Source: Malaya genurostris (lineage: Eukaryota; Arthropoda; Insecta; Diptera; Culicidae). From it: DNA of 64,000 bases. Location: assembly GCF_030247185.1 (NCBI RefSeq), contig NC_080572.1, positions 210,085,435 through 210,149,434 of the forward strand, in the 5' to 3' direction. Below the pieces are notes generated by a model that did no database searches, was not told the DNA's origin, and saw only the letters and a list, made by a program, of their open reading frames with translations. Shown here one piece after another: positions 46,100-56,889 of the stretch. A program made the position numbers and the translations under genes. Each line of letters starts with the position of its first letter. Positions within the stretch are counted from its first letter, which is position 1.

Positions 46100-47028
46100 T
46101 AATACCGGAGCCGGAAGTCGGGTCTGGAGAAACTTTTCGGGAACTTTCAGCACCTTTGATTTGCATCTTAGTTTGTAAAAATCGGTTAAGAAATTTCCAA
46201 GAAAATTGAGTGACCTTTTTTTCATTGATTTGCACACATTGTCTTGTAATTCCGGAACCGGTCCAAATTGTCGTCTCTGTTAGGGGAACCTATTATCAAT
46301 TACATATTGATTGTTGTTAATTGCAGTTTCGACCACAAATGCCCTAGAATATATAATTTTTTTAATTCGATGCGTAGAAATTTATCCAATCAGTAGGAGC
46401 AATTATATCAAAATTCTCTTTGGTCATGTTGTAATGTTCAAATTTTGCTAAATGCTACCGTTTTCAATTGTAGCGATTGCAAAATAACTTACACAAAATT
46501 AAAACTTTCGGCCTTTTATGACTGGTTTTTGAGTCTTATTCGAGAAGAAATTTATTATCTAATTTCAATCTTTTTTGTTATATATGATTTTCGAAAAATT
46601 AAGAAATCTGTTTCAATCTACCTAGTGACTTTAATAATACCTAAATTATACTGAGAAATTCCTAAAAAAAACTGTTCATTGATAAATTGTATGAAAGTAG
46701 ACTAGCATAATCTGCAAATCGAAACACCCTGTAGTCCTGGAGCAGGAAGTAGGATTCGCAAAAAACTCAAGAGTTTCGTATGAAACGGTAAGACGTTTGA
46801 TTTGAATCTAAGTTCGTGAAAATCGTTTTAGCCATCTTGGAAAAAAGTGAGTAGAATCTCACTCAGTTTGCAGTTATTGGCCTTTCTTCCGGTTCTTCTG
46901 GAACCGGATTTCGGGGACCGTTATAGTTGGATTTGGTCCGTATGGCCAGCAACAAATATGGCCAGCAACAAATATGGCCATCAAATTGAGACTGTTTTGA
47001 GCCTAATGAAAAGAATTTTCTGGCCATA
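46100..47028 (-). repeat. Modular dispersed array H, first part
   Basis: Minus-strand modules: GGAATTACAAGACAATGTG, TTTTTACAAACTAAGATGCA, and TTCCGGCTCCGGTATT-type ends near 46.1-46.3 and 46.73-46.90 kb. At 46950-46985 GGCCAGCAACAAATAT occurs twice in tandem. The 69- and 60-codon frames are repeat sequence. Confidence 0.6.
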
Positions 47029-47386
47029 AATGCGTCAAAAACAAAATACATGAGAGGAAATGAAAGGAAGAGGCTCTAGAGAAGAAACACTACGCCTTCC
47101 ACCACGAATATTGATAGACGGTGACGATATCGAGGTGGTTGACGAGTTCGTGTAATTGGGCTCACTGGTGACCTCCAATAATGACACCAGCAGAGAAATT
47201 CAGAGACGTATTTTGGCAACTTAGAAAAACCCTTCGATCGAGAAAAGTACGCCAACGCACGAAATTGACCATCTACAAAACGTTCATTAGACCGGTTGTT
47301 CTCTATGACCACGAGACCAGGAATATGTTGATCTACGAAGCATCCGTGCCTTGAGTGGTTGGCGACGAGCAGCCATGGACCGAGTT
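47029..47386 (+). pseudogene. Non-LTR retrotransposon reverse transcriptase fragment
   Basis: Plus-strand reading: NASKTKYMRG, then ETLRLPPRILIDGDDIEVVD, EFV, stop, LGSLVTSNNDTSREIQRRIL, and in a shifted frame RKTLRSRKVRQRTKLTIYKT, FIRPVVLYDHET. These are the conserved end of the RT domain and the region after it (KTKYM, EFVYLGSLVT, IRPVVLYGHET) of insect LINEs. A Tyr codon has become a stop in EFV-LGSLV. The reading is broken by a nested element at 47395 and continues after it with MWRRMLDTAKGTQRL. The 78-codon minus frame is a shadow. Confidence 0.85.
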
Positions 47387-47394
47387 ATGTGGAG

Positions 47395-47827
47395 CAGTGA
47401 TGTCCGAGCTCAGCACACGAGCTGCTATACCTGCTATAGCTGCTATACCTGCAGTGTAGACCTATTTAACTCGTGTGCTGTACTTTTCAAACCAGACTCA
47501 TGAGCGTGTGCTATTTGTGTAGTCCACCTACTGACAAGAGACAATACAAGAGCGGACACTGTGTGCTTAAAAATTATATTATATTATTAAATAAAAAAAA
47601 ACGGACACTCAACTCAGCTCGTGAGCTAGCACATGAGCTAGCTCCCCATTCCAGCTCATGAGCCAGCAGATGAGCCAGCATCTCGAGCTGGTTCTTCGAA
47701 GCATACGACTCTCGATCTAGTAGCAACACAGCACATGAGCGTGTGCTTCAGACTTCGTGTGCGTGTTTTTGAAAAGGTACAGCACACGGACTGTATGAGA
47801 GCTGGCTCGTGTGCTAGGCCATCACTG
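47395..47827. mobile_element. hAT-type non-autonomous element nested in the LINE fragment
   Basis: Flanked by a perfect 8-bp duplication ATGTGGAG (47387-47394 and 47828-47835). The ends are CAGTGATGTCCGAGCTCAGC and, inverted, CAGTGATGGCCTAGCACACG; allowing a 4-bp gap the match runs through CAGCACACGAGC. The interior is rich in CATGAGC, GAGCTC and CTCGTGTGC motifs on both strands. Removing it restores the LINE reading. No transposase. Confidence 0.92.
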
Positions 47828-47885
47828 ATGTGGAGACGTATGCTTGATACAGCAAAGGGCACCCAAAGACTTTAGCTGTTAGGAA
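47828..47885 (+). pseudogene. Continuation of the LINE fragment
   Basis: After the TSD the reading MWRRMLDTAKGTQRL continues the LINE carboxy region up to a stop. Confidence 0.6.
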
Positions 47886-47914
47886 AGGTAAGTCTTAACA
47901 ACGGTTTGACATTT

Positions 47915-48632
47915 TAAGCACCCTGTAATTCCGAACCCAGATATCGGTTCAGGAAAAAATCAGGAATTACGTACGAGAGTGTTAAATCTTTCATCTGAAC
48001 CTAAGGTTGTGAAAATCGGAGAAGTCATCTCTGAGAAAAGTGAGTGAGTTCCATTTTAAAGTATACGATCACGACTGCCGGTGCTATCGCAATCGGAAAT
48101 CAAGAATCATTATAGCTGGAATCGGTTTTCTTGGCCATCTACTGACAATTACTACCAATTGAAATAGTTTTGAGAAACATGTTGATTTTTTTTACGTTTT
48201 TTTGCTACGACGCTATAAATTACGGTACATGATATTTCATACTTTTTACCCTGTATTTTCTGTACCGGCAGTCGAATCCGGACGAAATTTAGGGATTTGG
48301 TATATAACCATAATACCTTTCATTTGAATCTAAGTTTGTGAACACCGCTCAAGCCATCTGTGAAAAAAGTGAGTGATCTTTATTTAGTAAGATATGACCA
48401 CTATTTCGGTAGGTTTCGAAATCGAAAACCGAGAATCAGAGTAACCAGAATCGATTTTCTTGGCCGTCTTCTGACAATGACAATAGACTGGAATAATTTT
48501 GAGACCTTTTTGAACAGTTATTTGATTACCTACTTTCTGACATTATTTTCATTTTTAAACACATCACCCTGTAACTCCGAAACCGGCAGTCGGTTCTGAA
48601 CGAAATTCTGGAATTTTATATTGGATAATATA
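47915..48632 (-). repeat. Modular dispersed array H, second part
   Basis: Minus-strand modules with AACTCACTCACTTTTCTCAG, TTTGTTCTGAATTC-like ends and TTACAGGGTGATGTG at several positions. It is interrupted at 48633 by a TIR element and resumes at 49765 with CATTTGAATCTAAGTTTGCA (given on the plus strand). Confidence 0.7.
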
Positions 48633-49761
48633 CACCCTCATTTTTGTTTACGTCCGTATCGGCAGTACGACGAACGGGTACTTTCGAACGAATACGAATA
48701 AGCCATTTTTGTTTTCACTCGAATGAATTTGAATGCGACTCGTCTCCCACAAAATATTCAAATATCAGTAAACTTCTTCAAATAAATGCTAAACCTTGAT
48801 GAAATCAGTCCAATTCTTGTGATTAACCACATGCGAAACACTAGAATGTATGGCAGTTTAACTTCAAACGATACGTGTATTCGAACATCATTCGTACGAA
48901 CGGAAAGTCCCATTCTCGTTTACGGACGAATAGACGAAATGACGTGGTTTCGATTCGTGAGTTTTATGTTGCGAATCAATCGTTCGAAAACATTGAAAAA
49001 AGTTTAAGCGATTTCCAACAAATTTATTTTCGAATCTAAAGGTGATTTGTAATCAAATCATAAATTTGTGTTTTGCAGAAAACATTTAGAAAGCATAGCA
49101 GTATAGTAAAATGCTGTTTTTTTTCTGGCGAGCCTTCGAATATATGCGCAGTTTTTAACGCATCAAATTTTACATCCATTAGGTACTGGAAAATGCGCCA
49201 TGGGCAAATATGCTTTATTTTATATTAAATGCATGATTTTACCAATGTAATAAATATGAAGACTATCGAAAACATGACAAAATTGCAAGAAAAATGCAAC
49301 ATATTTTTTGCAGATAGTACTGATCGGACTGCTTTTTTTACTTTGCACGAAGTTTAATTTGAAAATTTCATTTGCGACTTGAATAAAATTGGTCCTGAGT
49401 ACGACATTTATTTATTATGTAGCATTCGTCACTTCCTTGATGCTTGGAATCTTCCTTAAAAAATACTACCTGCGCTGCCGATCCTTCTTTTGCACAGGAA
49501 CCGCGTACGTATGGTCGATACGGACGTAAGCAAGCATGATGATACAAAGTCAGCGAAAAAAACAAGTCAAATAACAAATGATAGCAAAGATTTTTAATAA
49601 CAAATAAAATCTGTACCAGAACTGATAGTTTAAAGTTGGATGGGCGTTGTTTTTATGCATGTGCGATGTTTAAAATAGTGATTGATTCGAACGTAAACGG
49701 GAATACTAATTTGATATACTTTCGAACGTATCGCATACGGCCGTAAACAAGAATGAGGGTG
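48633..49761. mobile_element. 1.13-kb TIR element nested in array H
   Basis: Begins CACCCTCATTTTTGTTTACG and ends with the inverse of CACCCTCATTCTTGTTTACG, with about 27 bp of good TIR. ATA lies on both sides (48630-48632 and 49762-49764), consistent with a 3-bp TSD. The terminal motif recurs inside, as TTCTCGTTTACGGACGAATA near 48.91 kb and TCGATACGGACGTAAGCAAG near 49.51 kb, so it has subterminal repeats. The frames at 48786-49007 and 49368-49577 have no known transposase motif. The superfamily is uncertain; the TSD fits PIF/Harbinger. Confidence 0.8.
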
Positions 49762-49764
49762 ATA

Positions 49765-49890
49765 AACATCCATTTGAATCTAAGTTTGCAAAAATCGGCC
49801 ATCTTCGAGAAAATTTAGGGACATCAGTTTCACTAAATTTGCGATAAACGGTTCAGCCATCTGCGATAAAATGAAGTGATATTATTTGTC
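49765..49890 (-). repeat. Modular dispersed array H, last part
   Basis: Resumes the module interrupted by the TIR element. Confidence 0.55.
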
Positions 49891-49899
49891 ACAACCCGG

Positions 49900-50585
49900 G
49901 TAGAAGTGATTTGCAAACCAATAACATATTTCATAATTAAAAACAAAACTATCAATTGTAGAAATTAACATTATTTAGTTTGAAATAATAGTTAAAATAT
50001 CAAAAATCATAACATAAATCTGCATGAGAAAATAGCAAACAAATATAAAATTCTGTCATTGTAATATCAAAGTAAGAAGAAAATATTCATAGAAGACGAA
50101 TTTCTCAGTTAATTGGTTATCTAGCATTCAGAATAGAATAATATCATAAGTATTTATCTTAGCTGCTGCTGATGTGGATTATTCAATAGTGTTTTATTTG
50201 AAGATTGAACATAATGAAATTGGGATAACTCCTCAATAACGAAATAAGATATAAAAACTAATTTTGATGTTAAACTGATATGGTACAATTTCTTGATTCC
50301 TTCGATGAAATATCAAGAAAATATCAAGTGTTGCTATGACAGCGCAAAAACATCAAAACTTGTAATATATGTTATTTTTAAAATAAGGTAAAAATGCGGG
50401 AAAACATGGATGATCGTAAGTCCTGTGACCAGTCTAGCTATCGATATACAGTTCTATGGAATTTTTTGCACAAAAGACATTCAATTTGAAATTTTTGCTT
50501 GTACTTCTATGAAACTATTGCGTGAAGTCATGTTTTTTATCCTTATTTACCACGAAACACTTCTCTAATAGAATTCAATTTAACA
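49900..50585. other. AT-rich, no feature recognised
   Basis: No frames or repeats that I recognise. Confidence 0.4.
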
Positions 50586-50589
50586 AAAC

Positions 50590-51310
50590 AAACAACCGCA
50601 TAACAATTTCAATTTCACGACGAACGAATCATCGCTTGTCTGTGGCATCTTGCTACTTGTAGCCGCCCGCATCTAGCCAGAACAGGCCATTTGGAGATCC
50701 TGCCATTTGAACCGCAACAAACCGGAAAATGATTCACTTCTCGAACGTGGACCCGCATGTGATTCTTTGGTGGCATCCGAAGCGATTCTTACTAACTTGT
50801 CGCAAATTCAATTTCATTCACAGCCAAAACTTTGACCAATTGTTTCCACATTCGCTGCAGATTCACAATTGAATAAAGTTCTCCCTGAGACGGGCCGCCG
50901 TAGACGGATTCCGGATATCCGTCTGCATGATGGCAGTGGGAACGAGAGCATACTGACGCGCCGGAAGCGCCACGGTTGGATTAGCAGAAGCAAGCCTTCG
51001 TGACTGCAGCGAAATTGCAGATTGGATTGGTTTTTTTTTCTTTTGGTTTTACCATTGGCGCTCTGTCACTGCGTATCTGTCGGCTAAAAAGAGCCCAATA
51101 ACAACGCTGTATAAGACACTGTGTCAGTTTTGTTAACTGGATGGTTGGATAGACACTTTTTACAAATTGGCCATGGCCAGAAGCACCGATCAATGAATGA
51201 GGTTATAAAGGAAAGCTGGAAATCAATTTTACTGGCAGAATTTTTCCCATTTCAGTCCCGAGCATACCAATTTCCACGCGGACGAAAAAACAAATCGGCA
51301 CCCGATTGAA
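50590..51310. other. Unique-looking, higher-GC patch
   Basis: Balanced composition, for example GACGGGCCGCCGTAGACGGA near 50.89 kb. Frames of 62-70 codons have no known domains. Free of the window's repeats. Confidence 0.3.
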
Positions 51311-51319
51311 GAGAAATAA

Positions 51320-51790
51320 AAAGATTAATTAATCGTTTACTGTTTTTACAAGCGATAAATTGAAGTGTGAAATTACAAAAATGAATGCGATTCTTTAAAT
51401 ATCCAAAAATAAGGCAGCTGAAAAACAACTACAATTTAATATTTCTGCTCCAAGAGTAGATAGAAGAAAATAACTTGATTTTTTAGTTAGATAGTTTTCA
51501 ATGTTACTTGCGCTATGAAACGATCCGTTAGACAAGATATAACAAAAACTTCACCGATCATCCAAAGCGCTTTACGAAATACAATTTTTCTATTTCCAAG
51601 GTTTGCTTATACCATAAAAGTTTTATAGAATGGAAAACATTAATTTATTTATTTTCAGTTTTACTAGGTAATTCACCTGTAACCATCAAACCAAAAACAA
51701 AAACATTGTTCAATTTATTTTAAAATAAATCCTCCGGAGATTGAAAAATCATCACTTACAAACGATACAATTCTGTTGGCATTTTAAAAC
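51320..51790. other. AT-rich, no feature recognised
   Basis: Nothing recognised. Confidence 0.35.
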
Positions 51791-51805
51791 GATTCTTTGA
51801 TCGGG

Positions 51806-52230
51806 TATGCTGGTACAAGCTTACAACGAATTTGCTGCACAGAATAATCTCGCTCAATTGCATGTCTCCCAGGAGGGCAGAGACTGGCAGACAAAGTGGA
51901 AGCGCATTCTGAATTCATTGATTGCTATGCGAAATAAGACGCGAATATGGAAATGAAGTAGCAGACGGAAGATAATAAATTTTGCATTCTACGCAACCAC
52001 GACCACCGTCGGAACAACGGCAGTACGTTCGTTGCAACCAGAGGAGGTGCGGGTCAAAAATCTCTCACTTCGGGTCGGCGGGATCGATCTGAAATGCCGC
52101 CTGGGATTTCGGGACAGTATGTCTGCGGTGTGTTCTTACAGGCGCTGTTGTTTTTGGCTCCGTTGGATGCGGGTTTCGGCTTTGCTTACGAGAGCCGTCG
52201 GTGCTGAATTTGCCGCATAGCTTTAGAAAC
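51806..52230 (+). pseudogene. Relic shared with 43.7 kb, better preserved copy
   Basis: One frame reads LVQAYNEFAAQNNLAQLHVS then QEGRDWQTKWKRILNSLIAM, RNKTR before a stop. The spacing of Trp residues (DW..KWK) is loosely like Myb/SANT- or MADF-type DNA-binding domains, but this is weak. Matching blocks with 43.72-44.03 kb extend to about 52.1 kb. Downstream, 52.03-52.22 kb is GC-rich with an unassigned 62-codon frame. Either a decayed transposon gene or a host retrocopy. Confidence 0.4.
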
Positions 52231-52239
52231 GCTGAATGG

Positions 52240-52640
52240 TTCGGTTAGAATGCGGACACATTATGAATCCAAAAAGCTCGCCTTCATGTTGATTTTACTG
52301 CACTTTCAAAATATGACAATGTTTGTTTGTTTGTTCGTCCCAAGAAGTAGTTAAAACTTGAATGTTAATTATTTTGTTTATACACAATGAGAAAGAGATC
52401 TAAAACAACAAATGAGTAGGAACAAACAAAACCAAACCAAAGCTTAAGAATACGGAAGTGTTTTGCTTGAATTTATAAAGAATTTTTAATTAAATGTTAA
52501 TTTTACCGCGTGCACATTCTCTATTGAATCTGATGACTGCAATCTAAGGTGACAATCCCGGTTTGCCCTTTCCACTTATTACACGCTCGGCAGCAATGTA
52601 TTGGGTCGTTGTCATCTTGAAGGAACTAGTTCTCATTTTT
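52240..52640. other. No feature recognised
   Basis: AT-rich with short TTTGTTTGTTTG runs. Confidence 0.35.
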
Positions 52641-52711
52641 CTTATAAGTGATGAACATGAACATGAACTTAGCGAGGCACCTCTCGCCGAGAAAAACGCA
52701 AAAGGGTTAAT

Positions 52712-54161
52712 AAGGGTGTAGCCGGGTTTCCATATAAAAACTTTATTTTAACCCTTTAACTACCATATTGGAGGATTTAGGGAGGTTTTTCAGATTTTCA
52801 TTTTTTTTAATTTTTCAAAAACCTCTTTAGCAAAAAAATTGAAAAAAATCAGGAATATTTTAAGAACTATGGCAAACCTTTCTGATTTTTCTCAGAATTT
52901 TTCAAAATGTATTTTATGTGAAAAAATTACAATTTTGGTACCACTCTAGATTTTACATAAAAAATAAATCGTTTATAAGTACATTACGCTGTATTAAATT
53001 ATTCGGAAAATCATGCGTCTCCATCAAATTGTCATCATCCGATGGAGACGCATGGTATTTAGTTCTAAAATCATATATCGCATGCCCTTAGAACTAAATA
53101 TCATACGTTTCCATCTACAACTTGTATTGTTTTATTGCTTTAATCGAAATATGTATTAACCAAGAATGAATGAGAAACTAAGCTATGTATAAAAATTGAA
53201 ATCAAGCGCTTTCGCAAATATACTTCATCGAATTTACTTGCACTTAGTGGTCCTTTTCTGGTGTTTCGTGAAGTACTTTTCTCACGCATCAGCTCAAGCC
53301 CGTTTATTATGTATCTAGAAGTCGCCTCCATACAGCTCAGACTATGACCACTCTTTGCCTCCATCCACCTTGTTCGCTATGCTTCTTTTATTCTTGAGCC
53401 TTCCGAATCACATTCTAGAACAATTTTCAAATGTTTGCCGTCTGTTATCCTGATTGAAAACCGTGGTTTATACGTCCTTGTTGAAAACCGTGGCTTATAC
53501 GCCGTTGATTAATGTCTTATGGTGGCTTACTTTTCTGACTCATGTTTCTCTCACTGGTCCTTACTATGAAAATTCTTTCTTAAGCTCTGAATTCAAGTTG
53601 TAGATGGAAACGCATGGTATTAAGTTCTAAGGGCATGTGATATATAATTTTAGAACTAAATACCATGCGTCTCCATCGGATGATCACAATTTGATGGGAA
53701 CGCATGGTTTTCTAAATGATTTATTTTTTTTAAGTCTGATATTATCCCCGTCCACTTTTTTTGAAAATCTAAGAAAATTACAGCGTAATGTACTCATAAA
53801 CGATTTATTTTTAATGTACAATCTAAAGTTGTACCAAAATTGTAGGTGAGAAAAAAAAATTCGAAAATATTGAACTTTTTTTTTCACATGAAATACATTT
53901 TGAAAAATTCTGAATAAAAATTAGAAAGTTTTCCCATAATTTTTAAAATATTCCTGTTTTTTTTTTCAATTTTCTTGCTATAGAGATTTTTGAAAAATTT
54001 AAATGAAATAAAATCAGAAGAACCACCCTAACTCCACCAATATGGCAGTTAAAGGGTTAAAATTTTGGGAAAAACATCTCCAATATAAACCCTTTCAAAC
54101 AGTGTATATTATTTTTTTCTGTTTGGGGGCAGTTTTTATATGCAAACCCGACTACACCTTT
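52712..54161. mobile_element. Foldback element with arms of over 400 bp
   Basis: Left arm 52712-53124 and right arm 53594-54161 are inverted copies, with a 469-bp loop between. The outer ends are AAGGGTGTAGCCGGGTTTCC and, inverted, AAGGTGTAGTCGGGTTTGCA. The inner ends are CCATCTACAACTTG and CAAGTTGTAGATGG. Both arms carry a nested hairpin built on CATGCGTCTCCATC and GATGGAGACGCATG. The right arm has about 67 bp extra near its outer end. The loop (53125-53593) has a 74-codon minus frame without known motifs. No convincing TSD. Confidence 0.9.
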
Positions 54162-54164
54162 TGT

Positions 54165-54800
54165 TGCTAATTAGTTGCGGCAATTTTTGATTTCTGCTCG
54201 ATTTTTTGTTATTTTTTGAGTACTTCGCTAAGTTCTCATGAAGCTAACGAAGCACCCCGCCCAAATAAGCTTAAAAACGAATCTGAACCCCGTGAATAAT
54301 TTGCTGCTAATTAGTCACAGTAATTTCAAATTTGTTGCTCAATTTCTAGTACTTCGCTAAGTTCATATAAAGTTAATGAAACATCTCTCCCAAATAAGTT
54401 TGAAAAAAATCGAAACCTAGTGTATAGTTTATTGCTAATTGGTTTCTAATTAGTTACTAATTAGTTACAGTAATTTTGAATTTGTTGCTAATTTTTTTAA
54501 ATTTTTTAGAGTACTTCGGCATGCTCATATCAAGTTAATAAAACATCTCTCCCAAATAAGTTTGAAAACAGATCGAAACCCAGTGGATAGTTTGTTGCTA
54601 CCTAGTTACGGTAATTTTGAATTTGTTACTTGATTTTTTTAGAGTACTTCGCTAAGTTCATATGGAGTTAACGAAGCACCTCTTCCAAATAAGCTTGAAA
54701 ATAAATCGAAACCCCATGGATAGTTTGTTGTTAATAAGTTGCTAATTAGTTACGGCAACATTACTCAATTGTGGCTCAATTTTTTTGAGTACTTCGCATG
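54165..54800 (+). repeat. Tandem array, period about 130-160 bp, five units
   Basis: The anchor AGTACTTCGCTAAGTTCAT recurs at about 54218, 54347, 54509, 54642 and 54787. Units also share TTGCTAATTAGTTACGGTAA and CAAATAAGTTTGAAAA. A short inverted piece (GAACTTAGCGAGGCACCTCT) lies just left of the foldback element at 52.67 kb. Confidence 0.85.
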
Positions 54801-54956
54801 TTGTATGCTCGGATTCGAAGTTGCACTTCGACACTATCGAATAGAGAAATCGTCACCGTTACCGCCCTTTTAGAACGATTCACCCACTCGCTTACAAGCT
54901 GCTTCTTCTTTCCCGCACCCGATCAGATGCACATAAAAAAAATCATAACACAAGTA

Positions 54957-55340
54957 TACTGCCCATACTTGCATATCAGTCCCATATGTAAAATCAACAT
55001 GTCGAGAAAAAGACGATCAAAATTTTATTTCCGAATTTTTTGATTTATTTTGCCACCTAATGCTAAATCATGGTATTATTACATGAAATATCGGTAATAC
55101 ACCTTTGCTATTCCAATATTGCAACAAATGAAATTATTGAAATTTGCACTGAATGGGACTGATATGCGGGTACTTTGCATATGGGACAGATATGAGTTGG
55201 TATTTTTTTCACATTTCACTGAACAAACCCTCAACTCTTTTTGCAATTTCTGAGAGTATATTGAGGATAGATTTTATTCCACAAACTAAGTCAAAATTGG
55301 CGAAAATCGATATGGGACTGATATGCGAGTATGGGCAGTA
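54957..55340. mobile_element. MITE with 30-bp TIRs and TA duplication
   Basis: TA flanks both sides (54955-54956 and 55341-55342). Left TIR starts TACTGCCCATACTTGCATAT and the right, inverted, starts TACTGCCCATACTCGCATAT; the match continues through CAGTCCCATAT. An internal copy of the terminal motif (GGGACTGATATGCGGGTAC) lies near 55156. 384 bp, no transposase; a Tc1/mariner-type MITE. Confidence 0.92.
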
Positions 55341-55430
55341 TAGCAACAGTTGATATGTATAACAATTTGTGTTATTTTGAGATATTTAACAAATGAAAAC
55401 AGTTGAAAGTTAAAACTTACGATAACAATA

Positions 55431-56010
55431 CAGGGTCCGGCACTCGAAGTGTAACCAACTTCAGACCTTCGAGCCTGGCGTCAAGGTAAATGCGACATAT
55501 TATCGGGAAAGTATTCTGGAGGTTGCTTTGAAGCCGTGGGCAGACAAACATTTCGGTGGCAGACCATGTACGTTTCAGCAGGACTCGGCACCGTCTCACA
55601 AAGCTCGAGTGAACCAAGAATGGCTGAAAAACAACGTTCCGAACTTCATCACGTCCACACAATGGCTCTCGAATTCACCAGATGCGAATCCAATGGATTA
55701 TTTTCTTTGGGCCATTTTGGAGAGCAAAGTCCGAACTAAAAGATACACCAGTCTCGAGGCACTGAAAAAAGTTATTGTCCGCGAGTGGGCCAAAATACAC
55801 CTGCAAGTCACATTCGGGCAGCTTGCGATTCGTTTTTTGAGCGTTTCAAGGCCATAGTCAAGGCAAAAGGTGGTCATATCGAGCAAAAGTGAATTGATTC
55901 TGAATTTTGTATTATTTTTACACATTTTGTACTTTGAATTAAGTAAAAGTAATTTTCCAAACTGAATTTATGGCCTTTTTAATTGGTTACACTTCGAGTT
56001 CCGGACCCTG
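55431..56010 (+). mobile_element. D37D-type mariner-related element, 5' half deleted
   Basis: 580 bp with TA on both sides (55429-55430 and 56011-56012). The TIRs are CAGGGTCCGGCACTCGAAGT and, inverted, CAGGGTCCGGAACTCGAAGT, continuing with GTAACCAA. The left TIR runs almost directly into the second half of the transposase. Confidence 0.95.
55458..55892 (+). pseudogene. D37D transposase, C-terminal half
   Basis: Reading begins without a methionine: GVKVNATYYRESILEVALKP, WADKHFGG, then QQDSAPSHKA with the second catalytic Asp. After exactly 37 intervening residues comes the third Asp in SPDANPMDYFLW, the spacing that defines the D37D group. SKVRTKRYTSLEALKKVIV follows. A frameshift near 55800 disrupts the tail, which ends FERFKAIVKAKGGHIEQK and a stop in the next frame. 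The helix-turn-helix region and first Asp are deleted. Overlapping minus frames are shadows. Confidence 0.92.
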
Positions 56011-56281
56011 TATAATAACAAAATCAGTTATGATATTTTATTTTCGTTTGCAAGACTTATGATAACGTTCATTAATTGGAAAAATGCGTTCTTCTGTTGC
56101 TTTATACCGAAATATAATGATCAAAATTGCAAAAAAACTGAAAGATGAAATCAGATCACTAAATAAATTATTCATTTAATAAAGAAAATCATTCAACAAT
56201 TTTGGATTGAAACGATGCTAAAAGTTGACTGTGATATAGTTTTTCTGTGTTAAATTTGCTATCTAATATATTACAACTATT

Positions 56282-56880
56282 CAGTGTTGGTGATTGCCGA
56301 AAATTTGACAGAAGCTGCTATATTGCTATCTATATTGTATACAACATTTTCAATCCGGTAGAAGATGCTACAAGAACTCGAGTCTCTCAATACATGAACC
56401 GTGAGAGAATTTTGCTACATTTCTTCGCTCCACTCCACTTCACGCCTTAAAAAAAAATTACAGTCTGATAATGAATAAAGTATTTCACGCCCTAAAAAAA
56501 ATAACTACAACTACAATTATCGCAGAAAATCGAATCGATGATTCAACTTAACGATTCTCATACTAGGTTGCAATATTTCAAAATTCTTGTGTGGAGCATT
56601 CACAGACTTTTTCATAGACACAACTTATACAAAGGTTATATGCACATAGTTAGAATAAGCGGCAATAGTAAAATGATTCTATCGCAATTATCAACTGCCT
56701 GTATAGAATCGGATCGCGAAACGAGAGAAATTCGCTCTCGCACTGGTGTCGATTCTATGTTAAATGAGCCATGCCGGGTTTTTGTTGTTGCGATGATATC
56801 CGCCTCTCTTTGATGGCACTGATTCAATCGTGTGAAGAGTTGCCAGTGAGCGTTCTTTGATACGATAAAAGCCATCCTTG
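56282..56880. mobile_element. hAT-type non-autonomous element, family A copy 2
   Basis: The flanks CAACTATT (56274-56281) and CAACTGTT (56881-56888) match at 7 of 8 bases. Ends are CAGTGTTGGTGATTGCCG and, inverted, CAAGGATGGCTTTTATCG. It is the inverted counterpart of 10416-11107 and lacks about 74 bp present there. The 91-codon frame at 56538-56813 is not conserved in frame with the 68-codon frame's counterpart across its length and has no motif. Confidence 0.85.
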
Positions 56881-56889
56881 CAACTGTTG

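Noticed and set aside
53140..53364. 74-codon minus frame in the foldback loop as a transposase
   Set aside because: No catalytic or DNA-binding motif.
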